DNA of 64,000 nt from Wukongibacter sp050859025 (lineage in GTDB: Bacteria; Bacillota; Clostridia; Peptostreptococcales; Caminicellaceae), in assembly GCF_050859025.1 (NCBI RefSeq), contig NZ_CP138200.1:4092001-4156000 (forward strand), read 5' to 3'. Under the pieces are notes generated by a model that was not told the DNA's origin, did no database searches, and was given only the letters and a program-made list of their open reading frames with translations. Both the position numbers and the translations under genes were made by a program. Shown piece after piece: positions 9,554 through 19,180 of the stretch (positions are counted from its first letter, which is position 1; the number at the start of each line of letters is the position of its first letter).

Positions 9554-10486
9554 CTACTTTTTGGCTTTATTCACAAACATAATTTTATAGGCCTCAAGAT
9601 CTTTAATAGGGTCTAACTCTTCATCTTTTTGTACATATTCAATAAGCTTTGGACTTAGCTCTGTGGACCTAACAACATCTCTTAATGCTTTTTCTAGTTC
9701 ATTTATATGTATATAAAAGCATGCTCTATTATAATATAAGACTGATATTTCTGGATTTCTAAATATCCCTTCACTAATTATATTTATTGCTTTTCTATAT
9801 GCTCTCTTTTCTTTATATATAATAGCTAGGTTTAGAAAGCTATATGGATAATATGGATTTTTTTCAATAGCTAATTCATAGTACTCCTTAGCCTTTTTTA
9901 TCTCTCCTAATTTTTTTTCAATTACTCCCATATTAAACAGTGCTATATAATGACTAGGTGAAATCTCCAAAGCCTTCTTCATCATTTCCATAGCAGAATC
10001 ATTGATGTCATTTGCTTCATAGATAGATCCTAAATTTATATATGCCCAAAAATCCCTAGGATTCATATCTATTACTTTTTTATAGCAATTTATTGCTTCA
10101 TCGGTTTCTCCAATTTCATCATAAATATTAGCCAAAAAAAAATATGCTCTATCGTAATTCGGGTCAATTTCAATGGCTCTTTTATAATACTCTATGGCCT
10201 TTAAATACTCTTGTCTATCATCATATAGAATTGCCAATCCATAATATGCTCTAGATTCATTACAATCAATTTTAAGTACTTCATTGTATTTTTCTTCTGC
10301 TTCTTTTATACTGCCTAGTTCATCAAAAAAGATTGCCATATCCAGCAATAGTTCAATATCTCTATTTCCGCCTTCAAGCCTATAGGCTTTCTTATAAAAT
10401 TTTAATGCCTTAAGTAACTGTCCGTCGTCATGGAATCCCTTAGCAATATTTTTATAATTATTAACTTTATATGTCTTTTTCTTCAT
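9554..10486 (-). CDS. TPR-repeat protein
   Basis: 310 residues made almost entirely of tetratricopeptide repeats, about seven to eight, from residue 10 to 280. Consensus copies include RAYYGLAILYDDRQEYLKAI and RAYFFLANIYDEIGETDEAI. No signal peptide or enzymatic domain is present, so it is a cytoplasmic scaffold for protein contacts; the partner is unknown. First gene of a likely two-gene unit with the lipoprotein. The ribosome site AAAGG lies shortly before the ATG, and the start context abuts repeat A4. Confidence 0.88.
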   Translation of the reverse strand: MKKKTYKVNNYKNIAKGFHDDGQLLKALKFYKKAYRLEGGNRDIELLLDMAIFFDELGSIKEAEEKYNEVLKIDCNESRAYYGLAILYDDRQEYLKAIEYYKRAIEIDPNYDRAYFFLANIYDEIGETDEAINCYKKVIDMNPRDFWAYINLGSIYEANDINDSAMEMMKKALEISPSHYIALFNMGVIEKKLGEIKKAKEYYELAIEKNPYYPYSFLNLAIIYKEKRAYRKAINIISEGIFRNPEISVLYYNRACFYIHINELEKALRDVVRSTELSPKLIEYVQKDEELDPIKDLEAYKIMFVNKAKK

Positions 10487-10501
10487 TTTAGAACCTTTCT
10501 A

Positions 10502-10606
10502 TATAGAACAGACTTATAAATCTATATCTTGCTTTTTCCTATTCCAAATCAATGTCTATAGGCTCTTGAAGCATATAAAATAAAAAAAATTTATTAGTCT
10601 TCTATA
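10502..10606. repeat. Family A palindromic element, copy A4
   Basis: 105 bp, TATAGAACAGACTTATAAAT to TCTTCTATA. The arms are more diverged than in A1 and A3. It begins 16 nt upstream of the TPR start, so the TPR mRNA leader or promoter must lie inside or next to it. Confidence 0.65.
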
Positions 10607-10718
10607 GCTAAAATTTAATCTATATACAGATATAGTATAAAGGATTCTATAAACAATTCAAGTAGTAAATCATATATATATATGGTTTACATAGTATAAA
10701 TTAAAGTTTTTACTTCAT

Positions 10719-10746
10719 AAAAAAGAGGTCATATTACATTTTGACC
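10719..10746 (-). terminator. Terminator downstream of chemoreceptor gene
   Basis: GGTCA/TGACC hairpin (10727-10731 and 10742-10746), followed on the minus strand by TCTTTTTT. It is the second of two hairpins after the chemoreceptor stop. Confidence 0.6.
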
Positions 10747-10752
10747 AAGCTA

Positions 10753-10804
10753 AAATTCAGGTAGCTTGACATGTACATCAGTACTAGCAAAGCTACCTGA
10801 ATTT
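10753..10804 (-). terminator. Long 15-bp-stem hairpin after chemoreceptor gene
   Basis: A perfect 15-bp inverted repeat (10753-10767 with 10790-10804; AAATTCAGGTAGCTT on the left) around a 22-nt loop. It lies about 90 nt past the chemoreceptor stop and is followed on the minus strand by only a short T run. It is either the first part of a tandem terminator or a 3' stabiliser. Confidence 0.55.
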
Positions 10805-10895
10805 CTAAACCCTAAATTTTATCCTTTCTGAAATACACCAATGCTAAAGGCAAAACAATTTTGTGAAATCTCTCCCTTAGTTATCATTACACAGT

Positions 10896-12950
10896 TTATA
10901 TCTTAAATTTGTCTGCACTTTTTTCTAATCTATCGACAACGTCAATTAGGGTATCAACTTCATCACCAATAGTCTGAATAGCTGAAGTATTTTCTTGAGT
11001 AGTAGCGGCTACTTCTTCCGTTGCTGCTGCACTTTCTTCCGAGATACTTGCAAGGTTTTCTATATTTCCCACTACTTCTTCAGCATTTCTATTTAATTCA
11101 TCTGAATTATCTGCAACTGTATGTATTTTATTGCTAACTTCCTGTACCGATAAAATGATCTTGTCAAAGGACTTCACAGTTTCTTCAACTGATTTTTCTT
11201 GATCTTCAATAATAATTTCTGTTGTTTTCATCTCTTCAACTGCATTTTCAATTCCATTTTGTATTTCCTTTATTAGTGCATTTATTTTTTGAGTGGAGTT
11301 TGATGATTGCTCAGCTAGTTTTCTTACTTCTTCAGCTACAACGGCAAATCCACTTCCAGCTTCACCAGCACGTGCTGCTTCAATAGCTGCATTTAGAGCA
11401 AGCAAATTAGTTTGCTCTGCTATCCCATCTATGGTATTTACAATTTCTCCTATCTCTATAGATTTATTAGAAAGATTATTGATAGCTCGTGATACCTTTA
11501 TTGTAGCATTTTTGCTTTCTGACATTTTATCTCTTTGGTATTTAATTTTGTTAGAGCTATCCTCCATTATCTCCATAGTATCACCAGTTAGCTCTTCGCA
11601 ATCCTTAGCATTTATAGTTACATCTTTAAGTTTCTCAATAATACCTGCTACCATTGTGTTACTGCTTTGTGTATTAATTGCTTGCTCACTTATTCCATCG
11701 GCCAATTCAGAAATCGTCATTGCAATTTGCTCTGATGCTACCCTAACGCCTGAAGAAACCTCCTTTACATCCCTACAGGATGTGGATACATGATCAGCAC
11801 TATTTTTAATTTCTGAAATCAGCCTTTGCATATTTTCTACCATATTTATAAATGATCTTGCCAATAGTCCTATTTCATGCTTCTTTCCAATATATTGCAC
11901 TAGATTGTCTTGATTAGTTAAATCACCATCAGCTATTCTTTCTGCATCTTTAATTATTATCTTAAGGGGATTAATAACTATTCTAGTGATTAATTGTGAT
12001 AAAAATACAATCAACAGTATTACAGATATTAATAAAATAGTTGTATTTACAAGAAATGTCCTATTAACTTCTTTAAAGATTTCTGCCTGGGGCATAAAAA
12101 CCACAAGCTTCAAACCTGTATCTCCAATTGCATTAAATCCACTCAAATATTTGATACCCTCAACCTCAATTTGGGTTATCTTTGATTCGCTTTCTGAGAG
12201 AATGTAATTACCAAGCTCTTTAAGTTCATTATCTTCTTCATCAGTAATTTTCATATTTAGATTTTTTTCAGTATTTCTATTTGCTAGATAGTAACCTTCA
12301 CCAGTTATAATGAATCCATAACCATTTTCTCCAATTTTAATGTTTGCAACATACTCCTGTAATTCTTCTAATCCAATATCTAAGGTTATGACTCCTACCT
12401 TTTTATTTCCTTTTTCGATTGCACTTGTAGCAGTTATCATAGGCACTTCTGTAACTGCATCTGCATAGGGTTCACTCCAAATGACACTTTTATCCATTTC
12501 AAAGCCGCTTTTATACCAATCATATTTAAAATAATCTTCCTCGGCAGTACTATAATCCCAGGTAGTTATGATTTTATTTCCATTCCTATACATATAAGGC
12601 CCATAGTATTTGTGCTCAGTATCGTATTCATAGGGCTCAAGCCAGAAACCTCCACCTACAAGTAATTGGTCATTTTCTATGTGTCTTTTGAGTATATTCA
12701 ATATTGTATCAGTATCATATCCAGGCATTACTCCTATAACTGAAGCATATCCTTCACTTGCTTCTCCCCATTTAGAAAACTTAGAATAAATAAATGCTGC
12801 TTCTTTTTCTGCCTTTAACTTAAGCTTTTCATTCACTTCACCCTTAATAAGTTTATTAAAGTTGAAAATACTAAAGCCAATTTGAAAAAAGGAAATGAGC
12901 ACAGTAAAAGCTACAATGGCTAAGATAACTATATTTCTTATGCTTTTCAT
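10896..12950 (-). CDS. Methyl-accepting chemotaxis protein with dCache sensor
   Basis: 684-residue chemoreceptor with an N-terminal membrane helix (residues 8-28) and a large extracellular double-Cache region (about 35-280; YYGPYMYRNGNKIITTWDY and KVGVITLDIGLEELQEYV are typical). A second helix at about 300-320 is followed by a HAMP domain and a full cytoplasmic signalling domain with the tip AEQTNLLALNAAIEAARAGE. dCache receptors commonly sense amino acids or other small organic compounds; the ligand here is unknown. Its signalling tip nearly matches that of the partial receptor at the left edge, but the sensor halves differ. Monocistronic, with hairpins downstream. Confidence 0.94.
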   Translation of the reverse strand: MKSIRNIVILAIVAFTVLISFFQIGFSIFNFNKLIKGEVNEKLKLKAEKEAAFIYSKFSKWGEASEGYASVIGVMPGYDTDTILNILKRHIENDQLLVGGGFWLEPYEYDTEHKYYGPYMYRNGNKIITTWDYSTAEEDYFKYDWYKSGFEMDKSVIWSEPYADAVTEVPMITATSAIEKGNKKVGVITLDIGLEELQEYVANIKIGENGYGFIITGEGYYLANRNTEKNLNMKITDEEDNELKELGNYILSESESKITQIEVEGIKYLSGFNAIGDTGLKLVVFMPQAEIFKEVNRTFLVNTTILLISVILLIVFLSQLITRIVINPLKIIIKDAERIADGDLTNQDNLVQYIGKKHEIGLLARSFINMVENMQRLISEIKNSADHVSTSCRDVKEVSSGVRVASEQIAMTISELADGISEQAINTQSSNTMVAGIIEKLKDVTINAKDCEELTGDTMEIMEDSSNKIKYQRDKMSESKNATIKVSRAINNLSNKSIEIGEIVNTIDGIAEQTNLLALNAAIEAARAGEAGSGFAVVAEEVRKLAEQSSNSTQKINALIKEIQNGIENAVEEMKTTEIIIEDQEKSVEETVKSFDKIILSVQEVSNKIHTVADNSDELNRNAEEVVGNIENLASISEESAAATEEVAATTQENTSAIQTIGDEVDTLIDVVDRLEKSADKFKI

Positions 12951-13118
12951 TCTTTATATCCCTCCGATTATTGTATTCTATTTTTTCTATTACATATATT
13001 CGACTTTTTTTTACATGCTCCTTCACTTTCTTGAAATAGTTAAAATATATTTAACAATCTCAGCGAGCATCAAATTTACTTTATGCCAATTTCTTAATAC
13101 AGCTTGTACAACAATTTA

Positions 13119-13167
13119 TAAAAAAGGAGCTGTCCTCATAAAGGTCTTTTATGATTCTCAGCTCCTT
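13119..13167 (-). terminator. Terminator of prkA-yhbH-spoVR operon
   Basis: AAGGAGCTG (13124-13132) pairs with CAGCTCCTT (13159-13167), and the minus-strand hairpin runs into TTTTTT. It lies about 125 nt after the spoVR stop. The rest of the 340-bp gap to the chemoreceptor gene shows no gene. Confidence 0.8.
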
Positions 13168-13291
13168 GGATATTTCATAATAAATAGAGTTCTATCTTTT
13201 AAGATTCAAAAATTTTGGCCAGTACTTACCTACATGCCAGCTCCTCTGAATTTTAAATAGCATAGTAACTAGAAATCTCAAAATCCTCCCC

Positions 13292-14692
13292 CTAGGCTCC
13301 TAGCATAGTTATAGTCTTATCTTCATTACAGATAATACGCTTATTCAGCTTATTTACAACGGTTTTTAATATTACCCTTCCTCCCCAAAGTGTCGAAACA
13401 TGTTTTAGGGTCTCATATGCGTAATTTAGTTCAAGCTCTCTACCATCATACTCGTGTACTAATAGGAGAGCATTATCCTTTAAAACCTCATGGATTTTGA
13501 TGTAGGGTATACTATCCATACCAACCATGTTAGCTAAAGTATCCCTTATCTTTTTCCAACCGTCCTTATCTGGAACTTCATCTATTACATAGTTGCTACC
13601 TTTTTTATTATATTGAAATATATTAAATTCATTAGCTAGCTCCTCGGTAAGATATTTTCTTATAAAGGATTGATCTCTCTCTAATTGTCTGACTTCAAAC
13701 ATTTTTTCCATTCCGTATTTTTCTTCAATATCCTCTAATATTCTAAAGCCTACATAATATGGATTTATACTTCCATAAAAGGGTCTGATAACTTGATTGT
13801 GCCTGTTTAAAAACTCTATATGCAATCCTTGGGGTAGCTCTAATTGATTTAATATTTTATAATGCCAGTAGCTTGCCCATCCTTCATTCATTATTTTCGT
13901 CTCGATTTGTGGAATAAAATACTTTATTTCTTCCATTACAATCAGAATAATATCCTTTTCCCATTCCTCTAAGCTACTATGCTTAATCAAAAACTCCAAT
14001 ATATCATCAGTAGGTTCTAAGGGTACTTTATTTAAATCAGGATATGGTATATCTTTCTTTTCATCTAATGGGCTTGTTATTTTTATGTCATTATAGTATT
14101 TTTCCAAAATTCTTTCTTTTCTTTCCTCTTCAGATAACTTCTTTAGTCCTGCAAATCTTGAAGTATGGAATCTTAATGCATGTGCTGCATCTAAAATGCG
14201 TTCCACCTTTTCATAGCCAATTGTAGGATCCTCAGTATAGCTTCTGATTCTGTCTGCATGAATTTTGAACATATTCACTGTATAATCAGCGTTTGTTCCT
14301 TCCACAAAAAGTCTATTGTTTTTAAAAAAATCATTATGTCCATATACATGAGCCATAATTAGTATCTGTAAAAGCAGTGTATTGTCCCTCATAAGATACG
14401 CAATACATGGGTTAGAGTTAATAACCATTTCATAGGGTAAACCCTCTAGATTATATCTATAAAGTACTCTCTTTCTTTCATAAGCTTTCCCATAGCTCCA
14501 ATGGGGATAGTGTGAGGGCATTCCCGCATATGCTTCATAGCATATCATGTCTTCGAAGTTACATATCTCATACTCTTGAGGATAACAATTTAGCCCCTCT
14601 GACTTCACTATCTCTGTTATTTTACTATCCCATTCTTCCAACTGTTTAATAGTATATTCCATCATAATTAAGTTATTATTCCATAAGTCCAA
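13292..14692 (-). CDS. spoVR: SpoVR family protein
   Basis: 466-residue SpoVR family protein, required for normal spore cortex formation in Bacillus and otherwise of unknown biochemistry. The signature is clear: the opening block EGLNCYPQEYEICNFEDMICYEAYAGMP, YPHWSYGKAYERKRVLYRYN, and the AHVYGHNDFFKNN motif whose His residues may bind metal. Length fits the family. The start codon lies inside the 3' end of yhbH (17-nt overlap) behind AAAGGAAA, which implies translational coupling. Third gene of the prkA-yhbH-spoVR operon, the same trio as yeaG-yeaH-ycgB in enterobacteria. Confidence 0.94.
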   Translation of the reverse strand: MDLWNNNLIMMEYTIKQLEEWDSKITEIVKSEGLNCYPQEYEICNFEDMICYEAYAGMPSHYPHWSYGKAYERKRVLYRYNLEGLPYEMVINSNPCIAYLMRDNTLLLQILIMAHVYGHNDFFKNNRLFVEGTNADYTVNMFKIHADRIRSYTEDPTIGYEKVERILDAAHALRFHTSRFAGLKKLSEEERKERILEKYYNDIKITSPLDEKKDIPYPDLNKVPLEPTDDILEFLIKHSSLEEWEKDIILIVMEEIKYFIPQIETKIMNEGWASYWHYKILNQLELPQGLHIEFLNRHNQVIRPFYGSINPYYVGFRILEDIEEKYGMEKMFEVRQLERDQSFIRKYLTEELANEFNIFQYNKKGSNYVIDEVPDKDGWKKIRDTLANMVGMDSIPYIKIHEVLKDNALLLVHEYDGRELELNYAYETLKHVSTLWGGRVILKTVVNKLNKRIICNEDKTITMLGA

Positions 14693-15863
14693 TTTCCTTT
14701 GTTAATAATTTTCTTAGACCAGGAATAATATCCTCCTTTCTTGAAATGGTAACAACTGAAAAGTTTGGATATTTGACCTTTGTAAGAAATTCAGATTTTA
14801 TTGAACTAGTAGGTATATATCCACCTACAACGATTTGTCCATACCCAAAAAGATTGCAGGTTTCACTTAATTTTTTAGCCATTTCCACAGCTTTATTATT
14901 GTCTTCTCTCCAGTTATCTCCATCGCTGCAATGAAATGCATATACATTCCAAATTGAAGGATTATATCTCTTTTCAATTATTTCAAGGGCTTTTTCATAT
15001 CCACTACTAATGTATGTTCCTCCAGACTGTCCCCTATGGAAAAATTCATCCTCATTTACCTCCTTGGCAACAGTTGAGTGAGAGATAAAAACTACCTTTA
15101 CGTTAAGATATTTTAATCTAACAAATTGATATAAAAGAAAAAAGAAACTTCTTGCTATATATTTTTTTGTGATATTCATAGATCCTGATGTATCCATAAT
15201 ACATATAACAACGGCATTACTCTCTCTCTTAACGTCCTTTCTAAGATGATAATATCTTAGATCATCTTCTTTAAATGGAAATCTTTCTTTCTTTTCATTA
15301 TCTATACTGGATTCAGTTTCATTTTCTGTTCCTCTCTTGCTTGCCTTCTCCCTCTTTATTTTTTCAATTACAGATCTCTTCTTAGCAAGCCTTGGTTTTA
15401 TTCCCTTTCTCTGATAACCCAACCTTTTAAATTTCTTTTCTGATTCGATTTCATTAAATTTTTTTCTTTGCATATATGGTAAATCCAAATCATCAAATAA
15501 ATAGTTTATTAGTTCCTCTATTGTAATTTCTGTCTCATATATGTCATCGCCTTCATTATTTCCGGCTTGTTCTTCACCTTCACCCTTTTCTATTTGGTCA
15601 CTACCAATTATATCTCCTCTTTTTTCATCGCCGTTGCCTGAGCCTACCCCTGGCTTATTCTTTCCATATATAAATCTATACTCCTTTATTCCTTTTATAG
15701 GTATCTTTATTTTTTTATCCTTACTTTTTCCAATGATGCTCTCTTCAGCAATTATATTACCTATGTTCTTTTTTATAGAATCCTCAACCAGTTTTCTATG
15801 CCTCAATCTATCTTCAGCAGAACGGTCTCTCCCTCTACTGTCAAACTCTCTAAATATTGCCAA
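14676..15863 (-). CDS. yhbH: YhbH/YeaH family protein (DUF444, VWA-like)
   Basis: Member of the DUF444 family found with the PrkA kinase and SpoVR; YhbH is a sporulation protein in Bacillus. The family opening AIFREFDSRGRDRSAEDRLRHR is present, followed by a Gly/Glu-rich linker and a C-terminal von Willebrand-A-like part with the metal-site motif MDTSGSMN. I choose a TTG start at 15863, because AGGAGGT lies about 6 nt upstream and the protein then begins at the usual point. An ATG at 15884 would add seven residues and overlap the ribosome site. Second gene of the operon; its 3' end overlaps spoVR. Confidence 0.93.
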   Translation of the reverse strand: MAIFREFDSRGRDRSAEDRLRHRKLVEDSIKKNIGNIIAEESIIGKSKDKKIKIPIKGIKEYRFIYGKNKPGVGSGNGDEKRGDIIGSDQIEKGEGEEQAGNNEGDDIYETEITIEELINYLFDDLDLPYMQRKKFNEIESEKKFKRLGYQRKGIKPRLAKKRSVIEKIKREKASKRGTENETESSIDNEKKERFPFKEDDLRYYHLRKDVKRESNAVVICIMDTSGSMNITKKYIARSFFFLLYQFVRLKYLNVKVVFISHSTVAKEVNEDEFFHRGQSGGTYISSGYEKALEIIEKRYNPSIWNVYAFHCSDGDNWREDNNKAVEMAKKLSETCNLFGYGQIVVGGYIPTSSIKSEFLTKVKYPNFSVVTISRKEDIIPGLRKLLTKEIGLME

Positions 15864-15933
15864 GCTTTCACCTCCTATGGTCATGACACTCTAAAAGTTT
15901 ATTAATCTTTAAAGTGCCATTACTTTAAGGTGC

Positions 15934-15967
15934 AGCTGACAAAGTCATCTGATTCGATTTTGTCAGC
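15934..15967 (-). other. Intercistronic hairpin between prkA and yhbH
   Basis: AGCTGACAAA (15934-15943) pairs with TTTGTCAGCT (15958-15967 region), a 10-bp stem with no T tail. With the hairpin at 16017-16042 it fills the 226-nt space between prkA and yhbH, which may set their relative expression or mRNA stability. Confidence 0.5.
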
Positions 15968-16016
15968 TACAAATTCTCAAAAGTCTTTTTAAAGATTCTC
16001 AAAGTAGACCTTGCCT

Positions 16017-16042
16017 ATACACATAACAAAAATTATGTGTAT
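16017..16042 (-). other. Second intercistronic hairpin between prkA and yhbH
   Basis: A perfect 10-bp stem, ATACACATAA with TTATGTGTAT, around a 6-nt A-rich loop, about 50 nt after the prkA stop. There is no T run, so it is more likely a processing or stability element than a strong terminator. Confidence 0.5.
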
Positions 16043-16089
16043 CTACAATTTTAAAAAGTTTATAATTTTCTATATGTTATAAAATACAA

Positions 16090-18009
16090 CTAATCCTTCC
16101 ATAGATTATTAGCAGCATATTTTAGTATTACATTACAGCAATGCTCACAATATCCATTTCTTTTCATTTCTTCTACCATTGCATTATACTTTTTATTTTG
16201 CTCCTTATCTCTTACCTTTGTACGTGTAATAACTCTACTCAATTCCTTAACAGATGTGGTAAGCTTTTTCTCTATGGCTTCCTTTAAAGGTTGATAGCAT
16301 GTATAATCAATTTTACTTCCATTTCTCATTACATAAAACATATATGATGTAACATCCTGTCTAAAGCCCTTAGCCGCACTACCTGTTATTTTTATTTGTT
16401 CTTCTATTGATTTTAAGAACTCCTCATCTGGCTCCAATTCCTCACCAGTACTTTTATCTTTTATCTTTGTTTTATTTACAAATGCTTCAGCATGGTCTAA
16501 ATAGTTATTGAATAGATCTTCGGCCTGTTCTCTATATCCATGAATAAAGGCCTTTGTAACCTCGCTTTCTAGAAGCTTGTTATATTCTTTTTTAATAACA
16601 TTTTGTAGGAAATTCAGATATTTTTTCTTGGCATCTTCACCTATAGATAGCTCTTTAACAAATTTTATTAGGGTTTCAAGAACCGATATAGGGTTAATAC
16701 AATTATGAGAGGATTCAGCTATTGAATGATCTAAAACCTTCATAATAAATCTTGGAGATATACCAGTCATCCCTTCCCTTGGAGCCTCTTCTCTAAGTTC
16801 TAGTATATCTATTTTCTTAGTAGTTCCTTTTTCTACAATCTCTTCACCATTATAAATCTTTAGCTTTGTGATTGGATTAACCTTTGATGAAGCTGTTAAT
16901 CTCGTTAAGATTGCGAACATAGATGCTACCTCTATTGTATGTGGTGCAATATGAGCATCAAACTTACTTCTCTTCAATATTTTATTATAAATCTTTATCT
17001 CTTCGTCTAGTTCTAGACAATAAGGAACTTCAATTTTTACAATTCTATCTAAAATAGCTTCATTAGTATGGTCGGATTTAAATTTGTTCCATTCGCCTTC
17101 ATTGGAATGAGCCAGTATTATTCCATCAAAATAAATCATTGAAGATTTACCTGGAGACGGTATGCTCTTCTCTTGAGTAGCAGTAATCATTGTATGGAGA
17201 TATTCTATCTCATTTTTAAATACCTCAATAAACTCTACAACTCCTCTATTTCCTACGTTAAATGCTCCATTTAGTGATAATACCCTTGGATCATCCTCTG
17301 GATACAAATCCAATTTAGAGATGTCTACAGATCCTATTAATACCGATGTGTCTTGGTTATTTGGGTCTACTGGTGGAACTACTCCTACACCTTTCCTTGC
17401 TCTGATACTAAAGTCTATAGTCTCTACAGGAAACTTCTCAAATTCGCCATTATACTCTTCCTTTAATCTATATCTACAAACTGGGCACAGATCTCCCTCA
17501 ATCTTTACACCAAGTAGTTCGTCAAACTGCTCTCTGAGGTGGTTAGGTACTAGATGAAGGGGTTCTTCTCTCATTGGACAATTCTTTATAGCATATATAG
17601 ACTTGCTTCTCTCCAAACCCTTTTTTAGAGCTTCCATTATTGATGATTTTCCTGCCCCAACTGGTCCTACAAGGTAAAGTACTTGACGGGATTCTTCTCC
17701 CTTCATTGCCGCAGTGTTAAAATAATTAACTATTTTCATTATAGTCTTATCAATCCCATAGAAATCTTTGAAAAAGCCATATTCTTTAATAACATCATTT
17801 CCATATATTCTTCTTAGTCTCGGATTTTCTACAGTATTAATAACTTTTACTCCCTCACCATTGATAATCTCAAACATTCTCTGATGAGACAACATGGATA
17901 AGTCTGGATTTTCCTTAAGTACCTGAAGATAGTCTAAAAAAGTTCCTTCAAACTTTTCCTTTTTTCTTTCTTCTCTATCCTTTCTAATTAGCTCAGAAAA
18001 TTTAACCAT
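16090..18009 (-). CDS. prkA: PrkA serine protein kinase / AAA+ protein
   Basis: 639-residue PrkA family protein with an N-terminal AAA-type ATPase region and a C-terminal region distantly like kinases; described as a serine kinase or ATP-dependent protease in Bacillus sporulation and as YeaG in E. coli stress. The P-loop GPVGAGKS is at residues 115-122. A zinc-like set follows (NCPMREEP, CPVCRYRL), and the family block FDGIILAHSNEGEW is present. A further Cys/His cluster at the end (NGYCEHCCN) looks metal-binding. Heads the operon with yhbH and spoVR. GGAGGG lies 12 nt before the ATG, a long spacing, but no better start is in frame. Confidence 0.94.
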   Translation of the reverse strand: MVKFSELIRKDREERKKEKFEGTFLDYLQVLKENPDLSMLSHQRMFEIINGEGVKVINTVENPRLRRIYGNDVIKEYGFFKDFYGIDKTIMKIVNYFNTAAMKGEESRQVLYLVGPVGAGKSSIMEALKKGLERSKSIYAIKNCPMREEPLHLVPNHLREQFDELLGVKIEGDLCPVCRYRLKEEYNGEFEKFPVETIDFSIRARKGVGVVPPVDPNNQDTSVLIGSVDISKLDLYPEDDPRVLSLNGAFNVGNRGVVEFIEVFKNEIEYLHTMITATQEKSIPSPGKSSMIYFDGIILAHSNEGEWNKFKSDHTNEAILDRIVKIEVPYCLELDEEIKIYNKILKRSKFDAHIAPHTIEVASMFAILTRLTASSKVNPITKLKIYNGEEIVEKGTTKKIDILELREEAPREGMTGISPRFIMKVLDHSIAESSHNCINPISVLETLIKFVKELSIGEDAKKKYLNFLQNVIKKEYNKLLESEVTKAFIHGYREQAEDLFNNYLDHAEAFVNKTKIKDKSTGEELEPDEEFLKSIEEQIKITGSAAKGFRQDVTSYMFYVMRNGSKIDYTCYQPLKEAIEKKLTTSVKELSRVITRTKVRDKEQNKKYNAMVEEMKRNGYCEHCCNVILKYAANNLWKD

Positions 18010-18315
18010 AAAGTTTATAAGCCCTCCTTTTTAGAAAATAATATTAGCTACATAACCATCTAAGTAATCTTTTTAGTTTCATATTTCTTTCTGATAATCC
18101 CCTTAGAAGGAATTATCCTATGCATATTCAATACATTTACCTTGTTATTATAAATATTTATGTAGCTTTTCGATAATTTAAAACAAGAATATTACATGTT
18201 GAGTGTAAAAACTAATGTTTGTAGATTACCTAATGCTGCATCTTGTAGATATAATATGTATCTCTGTTATAATTAAAGACCCTAATTTTAAAAAATATAG
18301 AGGTATCTATTCAAA

Positions 18316-18356
18316 AATAATAAAGGACAGTAGTGTTTTTCTCTATCTACTGTCCT
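18316..18356 (-). terminator. Terminator of trmB
   Basis: AGGACAGTAG (18324-18333) pairs with CTACTGTCCT (18347-18356), and the minus-strand stem leads into TTTATTATTTTT. The gap from here to prkA (371 bp) shows no gene and presumably holds the prkA promoter. Confidence 0.8.
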
Positions 18357-18380
18357 AATATCAAACCTAATATCCAGTTA

Positions 18381-19034
18381 TTATTTTTTTGGTGATTTTG
18401 CTATAAGTTTATTTATTGTTTGTCCTCTTTTTACAAATTTCTCTTCATACTCAGTCATTACATTTCCAATAGCATACTCACTATTATGTAGGTCTCTAGT
18501 TATCATAAGAGTCTGCCAACCTTCTTCATCCAATTCTTCAATAGAAAAATCAAACAAGGGAAAATTATCTGTTTTAAAATGAAGTTCTCCCTGTGGTACT
18601 AATAACCTCTCATAAAGCTTTAAAAACCTTCTATATGTAAGCCTTCTTTTATTATGTCTTTTTTTAGGCCACGGGTCAGAAAAGTTTAAATAAACTCTAT
18701 CTATCTCGTTTTCATTAAAAATCTCTTCTATTTTTCTTATATCTGAATGAACAAAATAGAAATTATCTCCTGGATTTTCTGGTAATTTATTCACCCCTCT
18801 TATAATAACCTTTGAATTTCTTTCAAAGGCTAAATAATTTATATCTGGATTTTTCTCTGCCATTTTTACTATAAAGCCTCCACGGCCAGATCCAAACTCA
18901 ACATGTATGGGATTATCATTTTTAAACAGTACTCTCCATTTACCCTTATTATCTTCTGGTTTAGTAATCACCTTACAATGTTCTTCTAGTCTCTCTAGTC
19001 CACCCTTAACATATCTTAATCTCAAATCATTCAT
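18381..19034 (-). CDS. trmB: tRNA (guanine-N7-)-methyltransferase
   Basis: 217-residue SAM-dependent enzyme that makes m7G46 in tRNA variable loops. The SAM pocket HVEFGSGRGGFI lies near residue 50, and the family signature FSDPWPKKRHNKRRL follows around residue 118 with the catalytic-site Asp. Length is normal for bacterial TrmB. It sits 147 nt downstream of the pyrophosphatase gene in the same direction, with repeat B1 between them, and ends in a strong terminator. Confidence 0.96.
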   Translation of the reverse strand: MNDLRLRYVKGGLERLEEHCKVITKPEDNKGKWRVLFKNDNPIHVEFGSGRGGFIVKMAEKNPDINYLAFERNSKVIIRGVNKLPENPGDNFYFVHSDIRKIEEIFNENEIDRVYLNFSDPWPKKRHNKRRLTYRRFLKLYERLLVPQGELHFKTDNFPLFDFSIEELDEEGWQTLMITRDLHNSEYAIGNVMTEYEEKFVKRGQTINKLIAKSPKK

Positions 19035-19058
19035 CCTTTCGTAAAAAGTAGTATGTAG

Positions 19059-19163
19059 TATAGAGATTTAAGTCAAGACTTTAATTTATACATATTAGAA
19101 TTCATCGGAATAATTGTATATTTTGATATGTACAAATTAAAGCTTCACTAGGAGATCTCTATA
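19059..19163. repeat. Family B palindromic element, copy B1
   Basis: 105 bp from TATAGAGATTTAAGTC to GATCTCTATA, with the family arms ACTTTAATTTATACATAT and GATATGTACAAATTAAAG pairing with each other. It lies between two co-directional genes, ppaC and trmB. Confidence 0.8.
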
Positions 19164-19180
19164 AATTAACCTAAATTCAA

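Noticed and set aside
10694..10719. Arm-like match to family B (TATAAATTAAAGTTTTTACTT)
   Set aside because: Single arm without a partner or TATAGAG end.
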